Source: Verrucomicrobiaceae bacterium E54 (GTDB taxonomy: Bacteria; Verrucomicrobiota; Verrucomicrobiia; Verrucomicrobiales; Akkermansiaceae). From it: DNA of 64,000 nucleotides. The position numbers and the translations under genes were made by a program. Numbering within the stretch: position 1 is the first letter of the stretch; every line of letters begins with the position of its first letter. Where the stretch lies: contig JAKZES010000013.1 of assembly GCA_022548915.1 (NCBI GenBank), forward strand, positions 52,538 through 116,537. Direction: 5' to 3'. Below the pieces are notes generated by a model. It worked only from the letters and a program-made list of their open reading frames with translations. It was not told where the DNA came from and did not search any database. This document shows, piece after piece, positions 1-9,896 of this stretch.

Positions 1-441
1 GGTCGTGATCACGATGTAGCGCTGACCGGACGCGTGGCAGAGATCGACGATCTTCTGCGCATCAAAGCCTGACCAGTCGAAGAGCTGCGCAATCTTCTCG
101 TACTCGCCCAGGGGCATGTCGGTCGCGTGGAGGAGGCGCTCGCTGTAGGCATGTGGGCTATGCAGGTCCTTGCCACTCTTCCAGCCCTCGAAGGTGTTGT
201 CCTTGGACCAGAATCCCGCAGGAACCGCATAGACCCCCCAATGGATGAACAACCCGAACTTCGCGTCGCGAAACCACCGCATCTTGTCGGCGCTGGCTTC
301 GGTGTAGGCAGGGGCCTCGTAGTCTGTGCGGAGGTGGGGCTTGTCGCTGCCATCAAGGCTCGACGCAAAGCCGGCGGCGCAGAGAACCAGCGCCACAAGC
401 CTCGTGGTGAAGCTTCTCGTCCGTGAAACGATGAAGCCCAC
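1..441 (-). CDS. GH29 alpha-L-fucosidase, N-terminal part (runs off left edge)
   Basis: Only the first 147 codons are in the window. A signal-peptide-like stretch (TRLVALVLCAAGFASS) is followed by a segment typical of the GH29 N-terminus, with MRWFRDAKFGLFIHWGVYAV and later LFDWSGFDAQKIVDLC. GH29 enzymes release terminal L-fucose by retaining hydrolysis; the catalytic Asp lies beyond the edge and cannot be checked. The signal peptide predicts export. The start is uncertain: an in-frame GTG at 441 is used here because no ATG precedes the signal peptide, and another GTG lies at 396. The gene is divergent from the oxidoreductase at 890. Fucosidase families recur in the window (GH95 at 54580, GH141-like at 17063), which fits a fucan-targeting locus. 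Confidence 0.85.
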   Translation of the reverse strand, partial: MGFIVSRTRSFTTRLVALVLCAAGFASSLDGSDKPHLRTDYEAPAYTEASADKMRWFRDAKFGLFIHWGVYAVPAGFWSKDNTFEGWKSGKDLHSPHAYSERLLHATDMPLGEYEKIAQLFDWSGFDAQKIVDLCHASGQRYIVITT

Positions 442-889
442 GGGGTGGTTCGGCTGGGCGCTAGCGGTTGCCGGTTCGACCCTACTCGCGTTCATTGCTC
501 CAACTCTGAAATCTCTCAAGTTGCCTTCCCCCGCCCCGAAAGAAACCGGACCGGGATCAACTCTTCAAGCTGCCGCTCATTCACGCGAATGCGGGGTTCA
601 TCCACCAGTCCCCAAAGCGGGGACAAGCCGTGAATCTTCTTGAAGAGCTGGAATCCTTCAGACGGCGAAGAAGCGCTGAGACCCGATGCCCGGGGCCGAC
701 CGTGTCCCCACTCTGGGGACTTGTGACCGAACCGCCGCCCTGTTGTCCTCGACGTGTCGATGGCTGGCGACAATCCCGGACCTTTCGGGAGCCGGGGCCA
801 GGATTCCAGAGATTCCCAACAGCCAGTCATCCACACCATCCTTCACCAGCCATCGAATCGACCACCCGTTCCCTGCGCTCGCGCCCACC
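442..889. other. Divergent intergenic region with REPIN-like element
   Basis: This 448-bp gap separates the minus-strand fucosidase from the plus-strand oxidoreductase. No convincing gene is seen. It holds the paired palindromes annotated at 599-723. Further inverted repeats nest around the left palindrome: CTCTTCAAG near 561 pairs with CTTGAAGAG near 640, and ATTCACG pairs with CGTGAAT inside them. The region could fold into a large cruciform. Promoters for both flanking genes should lie here, but none was identified. Confidence 0.5.
599..723. repeat. REPIN-like element, copy 1 (two inverted GTCCCC-N5-GGGGAC palindromes)
   Basis: Two 17-bp palindromes, GTCCCCAAAGCGGGGAC at 608-624 and GTCCCCACTCTGGGGAC at 704-720, sit about 80 bp apart. 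With their flanks (ccaccA before the first, cttg after the second) they are inverted copies of one another. The same arrangement and spacing recur at 20964-21094, again in a divergent intergenic region. Paired inverted REP units like this are known as REPINs and are moved by REP-associated tyrosine transposases. None is confidently seen in this window. Confidence 0.6.
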
Positions 890-2254
890 ATGATCGAATC
901 CATCCCACGCCGTAACTTCCTCCGCACCGGCCTGCTGGCCGGAGGCGGCACCCTCATCAGCAATCACCGGGCATGGGCCCAGCGCTCCTCGAACCGCAAG
1001 CTCAAGGTCGCCCTGATCGGGGCCGGCGGGATCGCAAAGACCGCCTACAACGACTGCGCGCGCGAGCAGGTGATTGCCATCGCCGATGTGGACGCGAAGC
1101 AGGGCGAACCGGGCTTCAAGAAGTTCCCCGACGCCAAGCGCTACACCGACTTCCGCAAGCTGCTCGACGCCCACGGGAAGGAGCTCGACGCCGTCATCGT
1201 CAGCACCCCCGACCACACTCATTTCGCGGCCACTTACGACGCGATGCAGCGTGGCATCGCGGTCCACACGCAAAAGCCGCTGACGCATGACCTCTGGCAG
1301 GCGCGGACCCTGCGAAAAGCATACCACGAGTTCAAGGTGCCGACCGTCATGGGCAACCAGGGCCACACGATGGAGGGCATGCGATACATCCGCGAATGGT
1401 ACGAGGCCGGCCTCGCCGGCGAGATCGTGGAGGTCCACGCCTGGACCAACCGGACCACCAAGAACAACACCAACGCAGAACGCTTCAAGGACCTGCCCGG
1501 CATTCCCGTGCCGGGCCACCTCGACTGGGATCTCTGGCAGGGGCCGGTTCCGGAGAAACGCCTGCTCGAGGGTCTCGTCCCTTCCGGCTGGAGGTGGTGG
1601 TGGGACTACGGACTCGGTGGGCTCGGCGACATCGGTTGTCACACGCTCGACATTCCGGTCTATGCCCTCGGGCTCGGCATGCCGGTCTCGGTGCGCACCG
1701 ACAAGAGCATTGATTTCAGCAAGGAATCCGGAGGGAAGACGCCCAGACCCGAGGCGATGACCTACATCTACGAGTTCGCGCGCGGCGGCGGAAAACCGAA
1801 CCTGAAGGTCTTCTGGTATGAGGGCGGCCACCTGCCGCGGCTTCCGGATTCACTGAAGGGCGGCAAGATGGACGGATCGGGAGGCTGTCTCCTGGTCGGC
1901 GAGAAGAACACCATCGTGTCTCCCGGGATGCGCCCGACCAGCCCCCGGATGCTCGAGAACTGGGACGAGATCCGCAGGAATCTTCCTGCCAAGACTCTGC
2001 CACGGGCCGTCGGCGGACCCATCAAGGAACTCTTCGCCGCAATTCGCGGCGAGATCGAGAAGCCCGGTTCGGACTTCGACTATGCCGCACCACTGACCGA
2101 GATCGTGATCCTCGGCACCATTGCCATGCGGAGCGGCAAGGAGGTTCGCTACCAACCCGAAACCCTGACCTTCGAAGACACCTCACTCGACCCCTACGTC
2201 AAGGCACCCGTGCGGCCAGGCTGGGACTACGGTGTCGATCTTTGGAAAGACTGA
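890..2254 (+). CDS. Tat-exported Gfo/Idh/MocA family oxidoreductase (QKP subtype)
   Basis: A 454-aa NAD(P)-dependent sugar oxidoreductase. The start at 890 is chosen because it opens directly on a twin-arginine signal (PRRNFLRTG, residues 6-14, then a hydrophobic stretch and AWA), so export in folded form with cofactor bound is predicted. The Rossmann motif (ALIGAGGIAK) is at about residues 41-50. The usual Gfo/Idh 'EKP' motif reads QKP here (about Q128), followed by LTHDL; the same variant occurs in the gene at 52897. A DUF1080 gene follows after 39 bp. This pairing fits the 3-keto-glycoside route, in which a dehydrogenase oxidises a sugar at C3 before the bond is cleaved. Substrate is unknown. 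Confidence 0.88.
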   Translation: MIESIPRRNFLRTGLLAGGGTLISNHRAWAQRSSNRKLKVALIGAGGIAKTAYNDCAREQVIAIADVDAKQGEPGFKKFPDAKRYTDFRKLLDAHGKELDAVIVSTPDHTHFAATYDAMQRGIAVHTQKPLTHDLWQARTLRKAYHEFKVPTVMGNQGHTMEGMRYIREWYEAGLAGEIVEVHAWTNRTTKNNTNAERFKDLPGIPVPGHLDWDLWQGPVPEKRLLEGLVPSGWRWWWDYGLGGLGDIGCHTLDIPVYALGLGMPVSVRTDKSIDFSKESGGKTPRPEAMTYIYEFARGGGKPNLKVFWYEGGHLPRLPDSLKGGKMDGSGGCLLVGEKNTIVSPGMRPTSPRMLENWDEIRRNLPAKTLPRAVGGPIKELFAAIRGEIEKPGSDFDYAAPLTEIVILGTIAMRSGKEVRYQPETLTFEDTSLDPYVKAPVRPGWDYGVDLWKD

Positions 2255-2293
2255 AGCCCCCGGACATCCCTCCGCCACCATTGCGTCATCTCT

Positions 2294-2941
2294 ATGAAGG
2301 CAAGCCTAACAAACATCCTTCCCTGCCTCCTGTTTCTCGTCGGTCCGCTCCAAGGCGAAGAACCAGAATGGATCGACCTGTTCGACGGCAAGACCCTCGA
2401 GGGATGGTCCAAAACCGGTGGCGACGCCGTCTTCGAAGCCGCGGACGGCACGATCACCGGAAGCGGCGCAAAGAAGACGACCTTCCTCGTCACCAAGGAG
2501 GACTACGGCGACTTCGAACTGGTCTTCGAATACAAGCTCCACGACCTCGATCTCAATTCCGGCGTGCAGTTCCGCTCCGAACGCACTCCGAGCCGCGAGC
2601 GGGTCAACACCCTTAAGGGCCCCCAGATCGAACTCACCAAGTCACCCGGCCGGTCCGGCCTGATCTTCCGACAGGGCGGCGGCGCGTGGATCACCCCCGA
2701 AGACAAACTGGTTAGAAACAATGCCGCGAAGAACGGCGAGTGGAACACCGTGAAACTCCGGGTTGAAGGTCCCCGGATCCAGACGTGGATCAATGGAATC
2801 CTCATAAACGACTCGGTGAGCGAGGAGGATCACAAACGGTATCCGAGCGGTGCCATCGGACTCCAGGTCCACGGCATCCGGGACTACGACGGCACCCCGC
2901 GTCGGGTCTCGTGGCGCGGAATCCGGCTCAAGAAGCTTTAG
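2294..2941 (+). CDS. DUF1080 family secreted protein (3-keto-disaccharide hydrolase family)
   Basis: This 215-aa protein has a signal peptide (residues 1-21, ending PLQGEEP) and one DUF1080/LamG-like jelly-roll domain. Recognisable family features are IDLFDGKTLEGW near the start, the F-E-Y-K strand, KGPQIEL, and a terminal GIRLKKL. DUF1080 proteins act on 3-keto sugars made by Gfo/Idh enzymes. Its position 39 bp after such an oxidoreductase supports a joint role and probable co-transcription. A second DUF1080 protein at 52108 also sits next to a QKP-type oxidoreductase. It converges on the GH116-like gene ending at 2995. Confidence 0.85.
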   Translation: MKASLTNILPCLLFLVGPLQGEEPEWIDLFDGKTLEGWSKTGGDAVFEAADGTITGSGAKKTTFLVTKEDYGDFELVFEYKLHDLDLNSGVQFRSERTPSRERVNTLKGPQIELTKSPGRSGLIFRQGGGAWITPEDKLVRNNAAKNGEWNTVKLRVEGPRIQTWINGILINDSVSEEDHKRYPSGAIGLQVHGIRDYDGTPRRVSWRGIRLKKL

Positions 2942-2994
2942 CAGCCGACTCAACCCGGGCTTGCCCGATCCATCTCAACTTTCGTCCGACCGTC

Positions 2995-5631
2995 TCAGGG
3001 ATGGACGATCTCGACCTTGAGTTCCTGGTCCGTCTCAAGGACCACCGGCTCTTGAAGGCGGAGGGTCAACGACTCGCCATCGCTGTCAGACACGGTGCCA
3101 AGCTTTCGTCCGCCGAGATTCACCTCCGCGCGGTGGGGCCCGGGTTTTCCCGTGACGAACGAGAGGGTTACGAGGCGGAGTTTGCCGGATTTCAGCTCCA
3201 GAGTGGCCTCCTGTGAGCCATCGACCCGCCGCTGGGTGAAAGTCCCCCAGCCTTCCGCAGTGATGAAGGGGGCGCGGAAATCTTCTGGAGTGATCTTGGG
3301 CGCGAAGCCGAGATGGCCTTTCGGCCCATGGTGCTCGAATCCGCAAAGGCTCACGAACACCCCGTGGCTGGCCATCGAGCGGGCGTAGTGGTCGCTGCAC
3401 TCGATCTCGTTGTAGGGGTTGCGCCTGGAGGGATGGTAGCGGTCGTGGACCGCGCGTGTCACTGCCAGGCCTTCCTGCACGAGCCCCTCGGCGATCATGT
3501 GCCAGGCGGCCTGGTATTCGAAGCCGTTCATGCACTCATTGAAGTAGCCGGCGAAGCCGTGCCTCGGATTGCCGCCGCGGGCCTCACGCTCACCACCCTT
3601 GGGAAAAGTACACATGATCAGGCCGGCTTCGCCCGGCATCGCGTACCAACGTCCGCCCTTGTACTGCCTGCGGTAGGGTCCGACATCGGGCGTGAAATTG
3701 TAGCGCCAGAGTGATTTCAGTGCGGTTTGCGTCTTGTCGGCGGGCAGGACGCGGTCCAACCCGAGTTGGTGCGCCCAGCCCTGGCCCATCACCTGGTCGA
3801 TGTGACAACCAATGCCGGCGCCGATCGCCTTCGGATGCTCGGGATCGCGCCTGTGGTAAAAATACTCCCCGTCAAAAAGGTTCTCGCTGATCCACTGCAT
3901 CCCACTCTCCACGAGTCGATCACACCTCTGCGCAAAGTCCTCGTCGTCCATCTCCCGGGCCATGACCGCTGCCGCCCGCAGCGCGGCCAGGTAGAGCGAG
4001 CTCAACCAGGAAACCGGGCCATACCAAACGGCATCGAGCGTGTTGTGCTGGGCTCCTTCGAGGACGCCGTTGCCATCGCTGTCTTCACGAATGAGAAACT
4101 CCACCGACTGTTTCACGCGAGGCCAGAGCCTCTTCAGAAAAGCGCTGTCTGCGGACATGCAGTGTTCCCGGTAGACGCGCAGGATGGTGCCGCACTGACC
4201 ATCGGTGGCGGCCTGGTCCCACTTCGGTTTTCCTCCCTCGGCCCTGAAGAAGATCGCACCGTCCCGCTGGAAGGCGCGATCAGGGTTGTAGTCCACGTGC
4301 TCGCGGGTGATGCGTTCCAGTTCAGGAAAGACCCGTCCAACGGACTGGGCGTAGTGCCAGACGTGCGTGCAGGTTCCGGGGCAACAGTTGACACCTTCCC
4401 AGCCCCAAAAGCGTCCGTTGGCGAACCTCAGGCAGGTGCTGGTCGCAAGTGTCGAGGTGTTGACGAAAACCCGGTCGAGCAGCCAGTGCGGCAGCGTCGA
4501 GTCATACCAGGTGTCGTGCCAGAGACGTGTCCGCGCGTAAGCCTGCTGGAACCCGGCGGCGTGGTGGTCCATGACCGACAGGCTGGATTCGAATCGCTCC
4601 GCGTAGTAGTGACCGCTGTCACCCACGCGCGCAAACGGGGAAGGCGCGTTCGGAAATCGCCAGGCGACCCCAAAGCTCACCGTGGCCTCCGCCCCGGGCT
4701 CCAGTGTCAGGGTTCTCCCGACGATGCCCTTGGGGCGATCATCGGCCGGGCCACGCGCCGTTTCAGGCCCCGCGTCGAAGCGTGCCTCCTTAGAGATCCG
4801 CGCCGATGAAAAGCGATTCCCCTCGATGCCCAGCACGGCGAGGGTCATGTCTCCAAAGTCGGCGGCTTTCCGCTTCGACTTTTCCGCCGTGCAATGCAGA
4901 CAGAGGGAATTCCCGCGTTTGGCAACGCGATTGACGAAATCCGCCCCGCTGCCCTTGCCGGAATTCATCAGGACCGGGTTGGTCAGGGCTCCCGCGATCG
5001 ATACCTCCAGTGAATCTTTTGAACTATTGCGCACCGTGTAGCGCATCACCGTGAGCGGCAGCGACGAGGCGTCGACATCCAGCGGCACGAAGGGCGAGAA
5101 GGCCTCCAGCGACACCTTCACCGGAAGTTCCTCGTCGCGAAACTCCACAAAGCCGATCGGGTAGGCGCCACGGAAGCGCACCTTCGGGAAGCCCGTCCCA
5201 TCGAGAGTCCGCACCGTCTCCTTTCCTCCGGCCTTGATCCGCATGCTGAACCCGAGGTCCACCGCCGAGGTGACCGGCATCGGCTTGGCGTAATGGGGAC
5301 CCTGGGTCCGGTTTTTCGGGGCAACATCGCGATTGAAGATATCCCAGTGCCAGAGGCGCCCATCCCCGGAAAGATAGACCTGACCGCAGCAGATCCCGCC
5401 CACCGGCATCCCGATGTGCTTCAATTCCTCGCCGCTGAACCACTCAGGCTCGCCCCGCTCGGTCAACGAGCGAATCCACTCCGCGCTCAGCTTCTTGTCC
5501 TCGGGGACGAGCTTGATGAAATCGCCCCCCGTAAACGGGCCCGCCATCGCAGGCTGGAAGCGTCCGAGAAGGCTCCCGGTGGCGGAGAGGGTCCCGAGGC
5601 GAAGGATGCTGCGGCGAGTGATTTGGTTCAT
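2995..5631 (-). CDS. GH116-like glycosidase (GBA2-type, DUF608 region)
   Basis: An 878-aa protein whose N-terminus (MNQITRRSILRLGTLSATGS) is a Tat-type signal. The start is supported by the 51-bp leader it shares with the GH2 gene at 38386. An N-terminal beta domain (GMPVGGICCGQVYLSGDGRL) precedes an (alpha/alpha) barrel with DGNGVLEGAQHNTLDAVWYG, which matches the conserved acidic region of GH116. Known GH116 enzymes are retaining beta-glucosidases, beta-xylosidases or N-acetylglucosaminidases; the specificity here cannot be told. It lies downstream of the giant sulfatase at 5792-9565 on the same strand with a 160-bp gap, so it may be the last gene of that set. Confidence 0.82.
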   Translation of the reverse strand: MNQITRRSILRLGTLSATGSLLGRFQPAMAGPFTGGDFIKLVPEDKKLSAEWIRSLTERGEPEWFSGEELKHIGMPVGGICCGQVYLSGDGRLWHWDIFNRDVAPKNRTQGPHYAKPMPVTSAVDLGFSMRIKAGGKETVRTLDGTGFPKVRFRGAYPIGFVEFRDEELPVKVSLEAFSPFVPLDVDASSLPLTVMRYTVRNSSKDSLEVSIAGALTNPVLMNSGKGSGADFVNRVAKRGNSLCLHCTAEKSKRKAADFGDMTLAVLGIEGNRFSSARISKEARFDAGPETARGPADDRPKGIVGRTLTLEPGAEATVSFGVAWRFPNAPSPFARVGDSGHYYAERFESSLSVMDHHAAGFQQAYARTRLWHDTWYDSTLPHWLLDRVFVNTSTLATSTCLRFANGRFWGWEGVNCCPGTCTHVWHYAQSVGRVFPELERITREHVDYNPDRAFQRDGAIFFRAEGGKPKWDQAATDGQCGTILRVYREHCMSADSAFLKRLWPRVKQSVEFLIREDSDGNGVLEGAQHNTLDAVWYGPVSWLSSLYLAALRAAAVMAREMDDEDFAQRCDRLVESGMQWISENLFDGEYFYHRRDPEHPKAIGAGIGCHIDQVMGQGWAHQLGLDRVLPADKTQTALKSLWRYNFTPDVGPYRRQYKGGRWYAMPGEAGLIMCTFPKGGEREARGGNPRHGFAGYFNECMNGFEYQAAWHMIAEGLVQEGLAVTRAVHDRYHPSRRNPYNEIECSDHYARSMASHGVFVSLCGFEHHGPKGHLGFAPKITPEDFRAPFITAEGWGTFTQRRVDGSQEATLELKSGKLRLVTLSFVTGKPGPHRAEVNLGGRKLGTVSDSDGESLTLRLQEPVVLETDQELKVEIVHP

Positions 5632-5791
5632 GAATGGAGCTTGGTCTCCGCTGTTCGCGGAGTCATTTTCGGGATGATTCGATTCTCGTGGAGTGAGGGT
5701 GGCTTGGGCCTGCTTGATTACCAATCGCACACAGACCTTTCGCCACGGGTAACTGACAAACCTGCGCTTGGCACGCTCTGACGAGAATGAC

Positions 5792-8700
5792 TCAGGGGCT
5801 GGGATTCTCGACGCCCTGTAGGCGACCGAAGAGCTTTCCGTCGGAGGCCTCGTTCGAGCTGATGGTCGCCGTGACCTTGTTGAGCGGCGCAGCGGACACT
5901 GTGTCTACCACGAAGGTCACGCCGTTGTCGGAGGCGGGATCGTCGGTATCCGGCACCTGGTCCATTGTCGCCAACCATGGGTCCGAGATTCCGAGGTCGC
6001 TGCTGTGCTCGACCCTGAGTTGCGCGCCACCGCGATCGGAAACGGGCAGGCAGTTGAAGGTGATCGCCAAACCGCTGCCACTCGCGGTAGCGGTGGGCAG
6101 CAGACCGGTGGCGTCAGTATCCGGAGTCGCTGCGCCGAGCAGGAAGGCGATGCCGTCGGCCACGCCATCACCGTTGGCGTCCCCTGCGAAGGTCTGGCCT
6201 TCGGTCGCCCATGCTTCGAAGGCCGAGGCGGTAGCGGTCGACGTGGCGGTGATATGGATCGCATTGAGCGCCATGGCTTGAGCGTCGCTCAGGGTGATGG
6301 TCAGGTTGCCGCTTCCATCCGTGTTGAGGTTCTCGAATACGGAGGGAACCAGGATGGGCCTGGAATAGAACGGGCTGACCAATACAGCATCGCTGTTGGT
6401 GTAGGGCGGCGGATCGTTGTTGATGTAGGGCCGGAAGGACGCGTAGGTGCGCAGTTCGGAGAGCCCGCCCGCCGCGATGGTGAGATCCGTCAAGCCGGTG
6501 CCCACCGACGGCATGGCGATGACCTGCACGTCGTAGTCGTAGGCGTCGTTCAGACCGGACACCACGACTTGAATCGTGCCGGGGTTGCCCCAGACGCCGT
6601 CATTGGCTGAGAGATCGGAAAACGGGGTCTTCAGGTAGTTCCCGTAATCCGCCTCACCAAACCCGAGATCCGCATCCGTCATTTCACCCCCCGAAGCTCC
6701 GGTGGTCTGAATCGACACCCCCGGAAGCACGCTGCCGTTCCGGCTGTCGTAGACTGTGGCGGTGGTGCCATCGCCGTTAATGATCGTCCAATTCGTTTCC
6801 ATGCCACTTCCAGCGGTGCTGCCTCCGTCGCTGAAATCGATACCGATCTCATGAATGGTCGCCCTGAGCTGCCCCGGGTCGATCATCGCGGGGATCGACC
6901 AGAAGGTTCCACCGGCATCGGTGAAGATGAAGCGGAAGACATACTCCTCGAAGGGATCGAGGCCCGTGATCCCGTGTTCGATGGGATCGCCGGAGGTCTT
7001 GGCACCCAGATTGGCGCTCCCGCCTCCCGCGGCGGCGGCCCAGACTCCGGCCGCTTGATGGCCCTGGTCCTCATAGGCCCAGACCACTTCGACCAAAGTG
7101 TAGTCGCCGGGTTCATCGTAGCTCACCATCGCAGAGTCGATTCCGGTCCGAACGTGGCCGGGCAGCCCGGTGAGCGGCTCATCCACGTAGGGCTGGGTGG
7201 TGGTGCTGTTGTTGTAGGCCGCAATGTCGGGGCGTGGACTGTTGCCATCAAAGAAACGGGCGCCGGAGCCGATCCTGTCCTTGTCTCCCAGTTCCGCACG
7301 GGCCACCTCGACCTGTTCCAGAAGCCGCTTCACGACCTCGGGGTGCCGGGGAGCCACGTTGGTGGTCTCCTCGGGGTCATCGTCGAGATCGTAGAGCTCC
7401 AGCTCATCCACCCGATCCTGCCACCTGTTCCAGAAGGACATCCAGTTGCTGTCAGGATTGTCCCTCCGCGGTAGGACCAGCTTCCAGCGGGTGTCGCGGA
7501 TGGCCGCCAACTGGGTGTAGCAGTAATAGTAGTAGTATTCGTGCGGACTGACCGTGTCGGTGCCCTCGATCAGCGGGCGGATATTCCGACCGTCAATTTC
7601 AAGACCGGCAGGAATCTCCACGCCCGCATAGTCCATGAAGGTGGGGAACAAATCCATCAGCGTGACGATCTCATCGGAGACGACTCCGGAGGTGATCGTG
7701 CCGGGCCAGCGGACGATGTAAGGCACGCGGGGCCCTCCCTCCAGCGAGCGCATCTTGGAACCCCGGAGCGGGAAGGCGCTCCCGTAGTAGCCTTCGAGGT
7801 CATTGCCTGCAGTCGGTGGACTCTGTGTCCATGGCCCGTTGTCCGAGCTGAAGATGACAAAGGTGTTGTCGGCGATTCCCAGCTCATCGAGCTTGTCGAG
7901 CACCTCGCCCATGCTCCAGTCGAGCTCTTCGATCACTGCGGTATAGACGTCCAGGCCGCGGGCCGCGGCGCTGTCGCGGAAGCTTTGGCGGGCACCGAGC
8001 GACACATGCGGCATGTTGTGAGCCAGGGTGAGGAAGAAGGGCTGTCCCGCATTGTGCGCATCGGTGATGAAATCATTCGCCTCCTCGGTGTAGTTGAGAA
8101 TCATCTGGTCCGCCTCGGCCTGATCCAGATCGTTATCGACGACGGTGGTTCCCGAGCTGTCGGCTCGAAGGAGTGAGGTGTTGACGTTGCCGGTATCCAC
8201 AGCTCTCAGGCCGTTGTGTGAGGGCGTGCCATAAAAGTAGTCAAATCCCTGGTCGATCGGCCCCCTTCCCGCCCTGAAACTGGTCGCGGCGGTGCCCTCT
8301 CCCGAATTGTGCCATTTGCCGATCAGCGCCGAGGTATACCCCGCGGTCTTGAGGAGTTCGGGGATGAAGATTTCATTCGGATGCGGTTCAGTATGGTAAT
8401 TCTTTCGGTTCGATGGCTCGGCAATCCGGATCGGATACGAACCGGTATACAAGCCCGCGCGGCAGGGTCCGCAGACCGGCGAGGGAACGTAGCCGCTGGT
8501 GAAGCGGATGCCCTCGGCCGCGAGTTGGTCGATCTCCGGCGTCAGGATGTGCGGCGAGCCATAGCAGCCCAGGTCGTTGTAGCCCTGGTCATCGGTCAGG
8601 AAGAGGATGAAATTCGGACCGATGTCCGCAACCTCGATCGAGACGGTGGCCGGATCACTCGTCGACTGGCCGTCGCTGACGGTGAAGGTGAAGCTGTCGG

Positions 8701-9565
8701 GACCGATGTAGCCGCCCGACGGGGTGTAGGTCAGGTCGGGAGCCGTGCCGCTCAGGCTGCCGTGGGATGGCTGCGATGCCACGTTGTAGGTCAGATTGCT
8801 GCCAATCCCCGTCAGCGTGATATCTACGGGGGTATCCGGCCGGGTGTTGACGGTTTGCGCGAGGGCAACAGGCGCAGACGGCGAGAGCGGATCGAAGGTC
8901 AAGGCTCCAAGGGTGGTGCTACGTACCCCGCCAGACGTGCCCCACACCTGCACCTCATCGCCGCCGCTCAGGCCGCTGATCTGAAAGGAGTGCCAATCCG
9001 GTTGGTTGTTGCTGCTCAATGAACTGACCGAGGCGAGGACGGACGTGCCATCCGATGCCCGGAGTTCGTAGCCGGCGACGGTAAAATCACCGTTCAGGTT
9101 GTCGTGCATCAGGGTCATGATCAAATCGGATGGCACGGTGGCACCGAAGGTGACCGTGGCAATCCTCGTTGGTCCCGCACCTTGCCCCGCCGTCGTCCCG
9201 CTGAGGATCGTCGTGGGAGTTCCATCCACCGGATTGTCGATGAAGGCATAGGCGTACTGGACCTCGGATGGGGCATTCCGTGTCACGGTGATGTAGCCCG
9301 GCAGCAAGGCCAGGGCGCCGTTGGCAGCGTCCGGCGGGGTGGTGTTTTCTCCGGCTGCGCCGAAGAGGTGATAGCCCACCGTGCCGAAAACATCATCACC
9401 ACCGGGATCGAAGAGCTTGTCGACAGTCGAGGTCCGCCATCCGGTCATGTCGGCTTGCGTGCCGAGGTAGGTGGCGGTGGTTTGGGCGAAGCCGAGTGAT
9501 GGCAGGAGTGCGAATGCGCAGAGCCCCAACAGGGTTCCGACCGCTTTTTGACTTGGGTTGTTCAT
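5792..9565 (-). CDS. Giant multidomain type I sulfatase with YLGTQ domain and C-terminal beta module
   Basis: A 1257-aa secreted protein; the start at MNNPSQKAVG precedes a clear signal peptide (to about residue 28). The order is: YLGTQ domain (about 32-226), an Ig/cadherin-like domain (about 231-313), an S1 sulfatase from about 316, a further beta domain resembling the IGIDF domain of neighbouring genes, then an Asp-rich hinge (GDANGDGVADG) and a C-terminal module ending KLFGRLQG. The formylglycine motif is C365-G-P-C-R and the metal-binding TDDQG is present. Type I sulfatases hydrolyse sulfate esters and need Cys converted to formylglycine; no maturase gene is in the window. The gene lies downstream of sigma/FecR and two exported-protein genes. 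The YLGTQ domain recurs at 34446 and 35402, there C-terminal to a different sulfatase. Confidence 0.9.
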   Translation of the reverse strand: MNNPSQKAVGTLLGLCAFALLPSLGFAQTTATYLGTQADMTGWRTSTVDKLFDPGGDDVFGTVGYHLFGAAGENTTPPDAANGALALLPGYITVTRNAPSEVQYAYAFIDNPVDGTPTTILSGTTAGQGAGPTRIATVTFGATVPSDLIMTLMHDNLNGDFTVAGYELRASDGTSVLASVSSLSSNNQPDWHSFQISGLSGGDEVQVWGTSGGVRSTTLGALTFDPLSPSAPVALAQTVNTRPDTPVDITLTGIGSNLTYNVASQPSHGSLSGTAPDLTYTPSGGYIGPDSFTFTVSDGQSTSDPATVSIEVADIGPNFILFLTDDQGYNDLGCYGSPHILTPEIDQLAAEGIRFTSGYVPSPVCGPCRAGLYTGSYPIRIAEPSNRKNYHTEPHPNEIFIPELLKTAGYTSALIGKWHNSGEGTAATSFRAGRGPIDQGFDYFYGTPSHNGLRAVDTGNVNTSLLRADSSGTTVVDNDLDQAEADQMILNYTEEANDFITDAHNAGQPFFLTLAHNMPHVSLGARQSFRDSAAARGLDVYTAVIEELDWSMGEVLDKLDELGIADNTFVIFSSDNGPWTQSPPTAGNDLEGYYGSAFPLRGSKMRSLEGGPRVPYIVRWPGTITSGVVSDEIVTLMDLFPTFMDYAGVEIPAGLEIDGRNIRPLIEGTDTVSPHEYYYYYCYTQLAAIRDTRWKLVLPRRDNPDSNWMSFWNRWQDRVDELELYDLDDDPEETTNVAPRHPEVVKRLLEQVEVARAELGDKDRIGSGARFFDGNSPRPDIAAYNNSTTTQPYVDEPLTGLPGHVRTGIDSAMVSYDEPGDYTLVEVVWAYEDQGHQAAGVWAAAAGGGSANLGAKTSGDPIEHGITGLDPFEEYVFRFIFTDAGGTFWSIPAMIDPGQLRATIHEIGIDFSDGGSTAGSGMETNWTIINGDGTTATVYDSRNGSVLPGVSIQTTGASGGEMTDADLGFGEADYGNYLKTPFSDLSANDGVWGNPGTIQVVVSGLNDAYDYDVQVIAMPSVGTGLTDLTIAAGGLSELRTYASFRPYINNDPPPYTNSDAVLVSPFYSRPILVPSVFENLNTDGSGNLTITLSDAQAMALNAIHITATSTATASAFEAWATEGQTFAGDANGDGVADGIAFLLGAATPDTDATGLLPTATASGSGLAITFNCLPVSDRGGAQLRVEHSSDLGISDPWLATMDQVPDTDDPASDNGVTFVVDTVSAAPLNKVTATISSNEASDGKLFGRLQGVENPSP

Positions 9566-9896
9566 TCGAGTTAGAGGGTGATGGCGAAGTGTGTTGATGA
9601 TGGTTCCCGATGTTGTTCTGGGATGAAGAAAGGCCCCAAAGACGCCCGCCTCGGCTTGCGGGCTGTCGACGGGCATGGAATCGGGCTCAGTAACGTCAGC
9701 ATTACGGCGCCGGCATTACTGTGGAGCCCTTGGGTCAGGTCCACAGGCAATGGAGAAACAAGAGTCATCGAAAAGGGGGGACGTTTCGCCAGACGCAAGG
9801 GAGGGACCAGACGAAGCAATGGCAAGGCCTGTTAAATGGGAGGGTCGCCCAGACAAGCTGAGCAACCCTCGCCAAGAGAAGTGCTGTTTGTGCGGA
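9566..9896. other. Intergenic region between exported-protein operon and giant sulfatase
   Basis: This 331-bp gap carries no convincing gene. A GC-rich hairpin at 9644-9663 may end the upstream minus-strand transcript. The GTAACGTT-type motif was not found on the minus strand in front of the sulfatase. Confidence 0.4.
9644..9663 (-). terminator. Candidate terminator hairpin after the sigma-FecR operon
   Basis: GCCCGC and GCGGGC form a perfect 6-bp stem with an 8-nt loop. Read on the minus strand it is followed by GTCTTTGGGG rather than a clean T-tract, so its strength is uncertain. Confidence 0.3.

Noticed and set aside
9690..9700. GTAACGT on the plus strand between minus-strand genes
   Set aside because: Wrong orientation for either neighbour, no final T, and no CCTT block at the expected distance.
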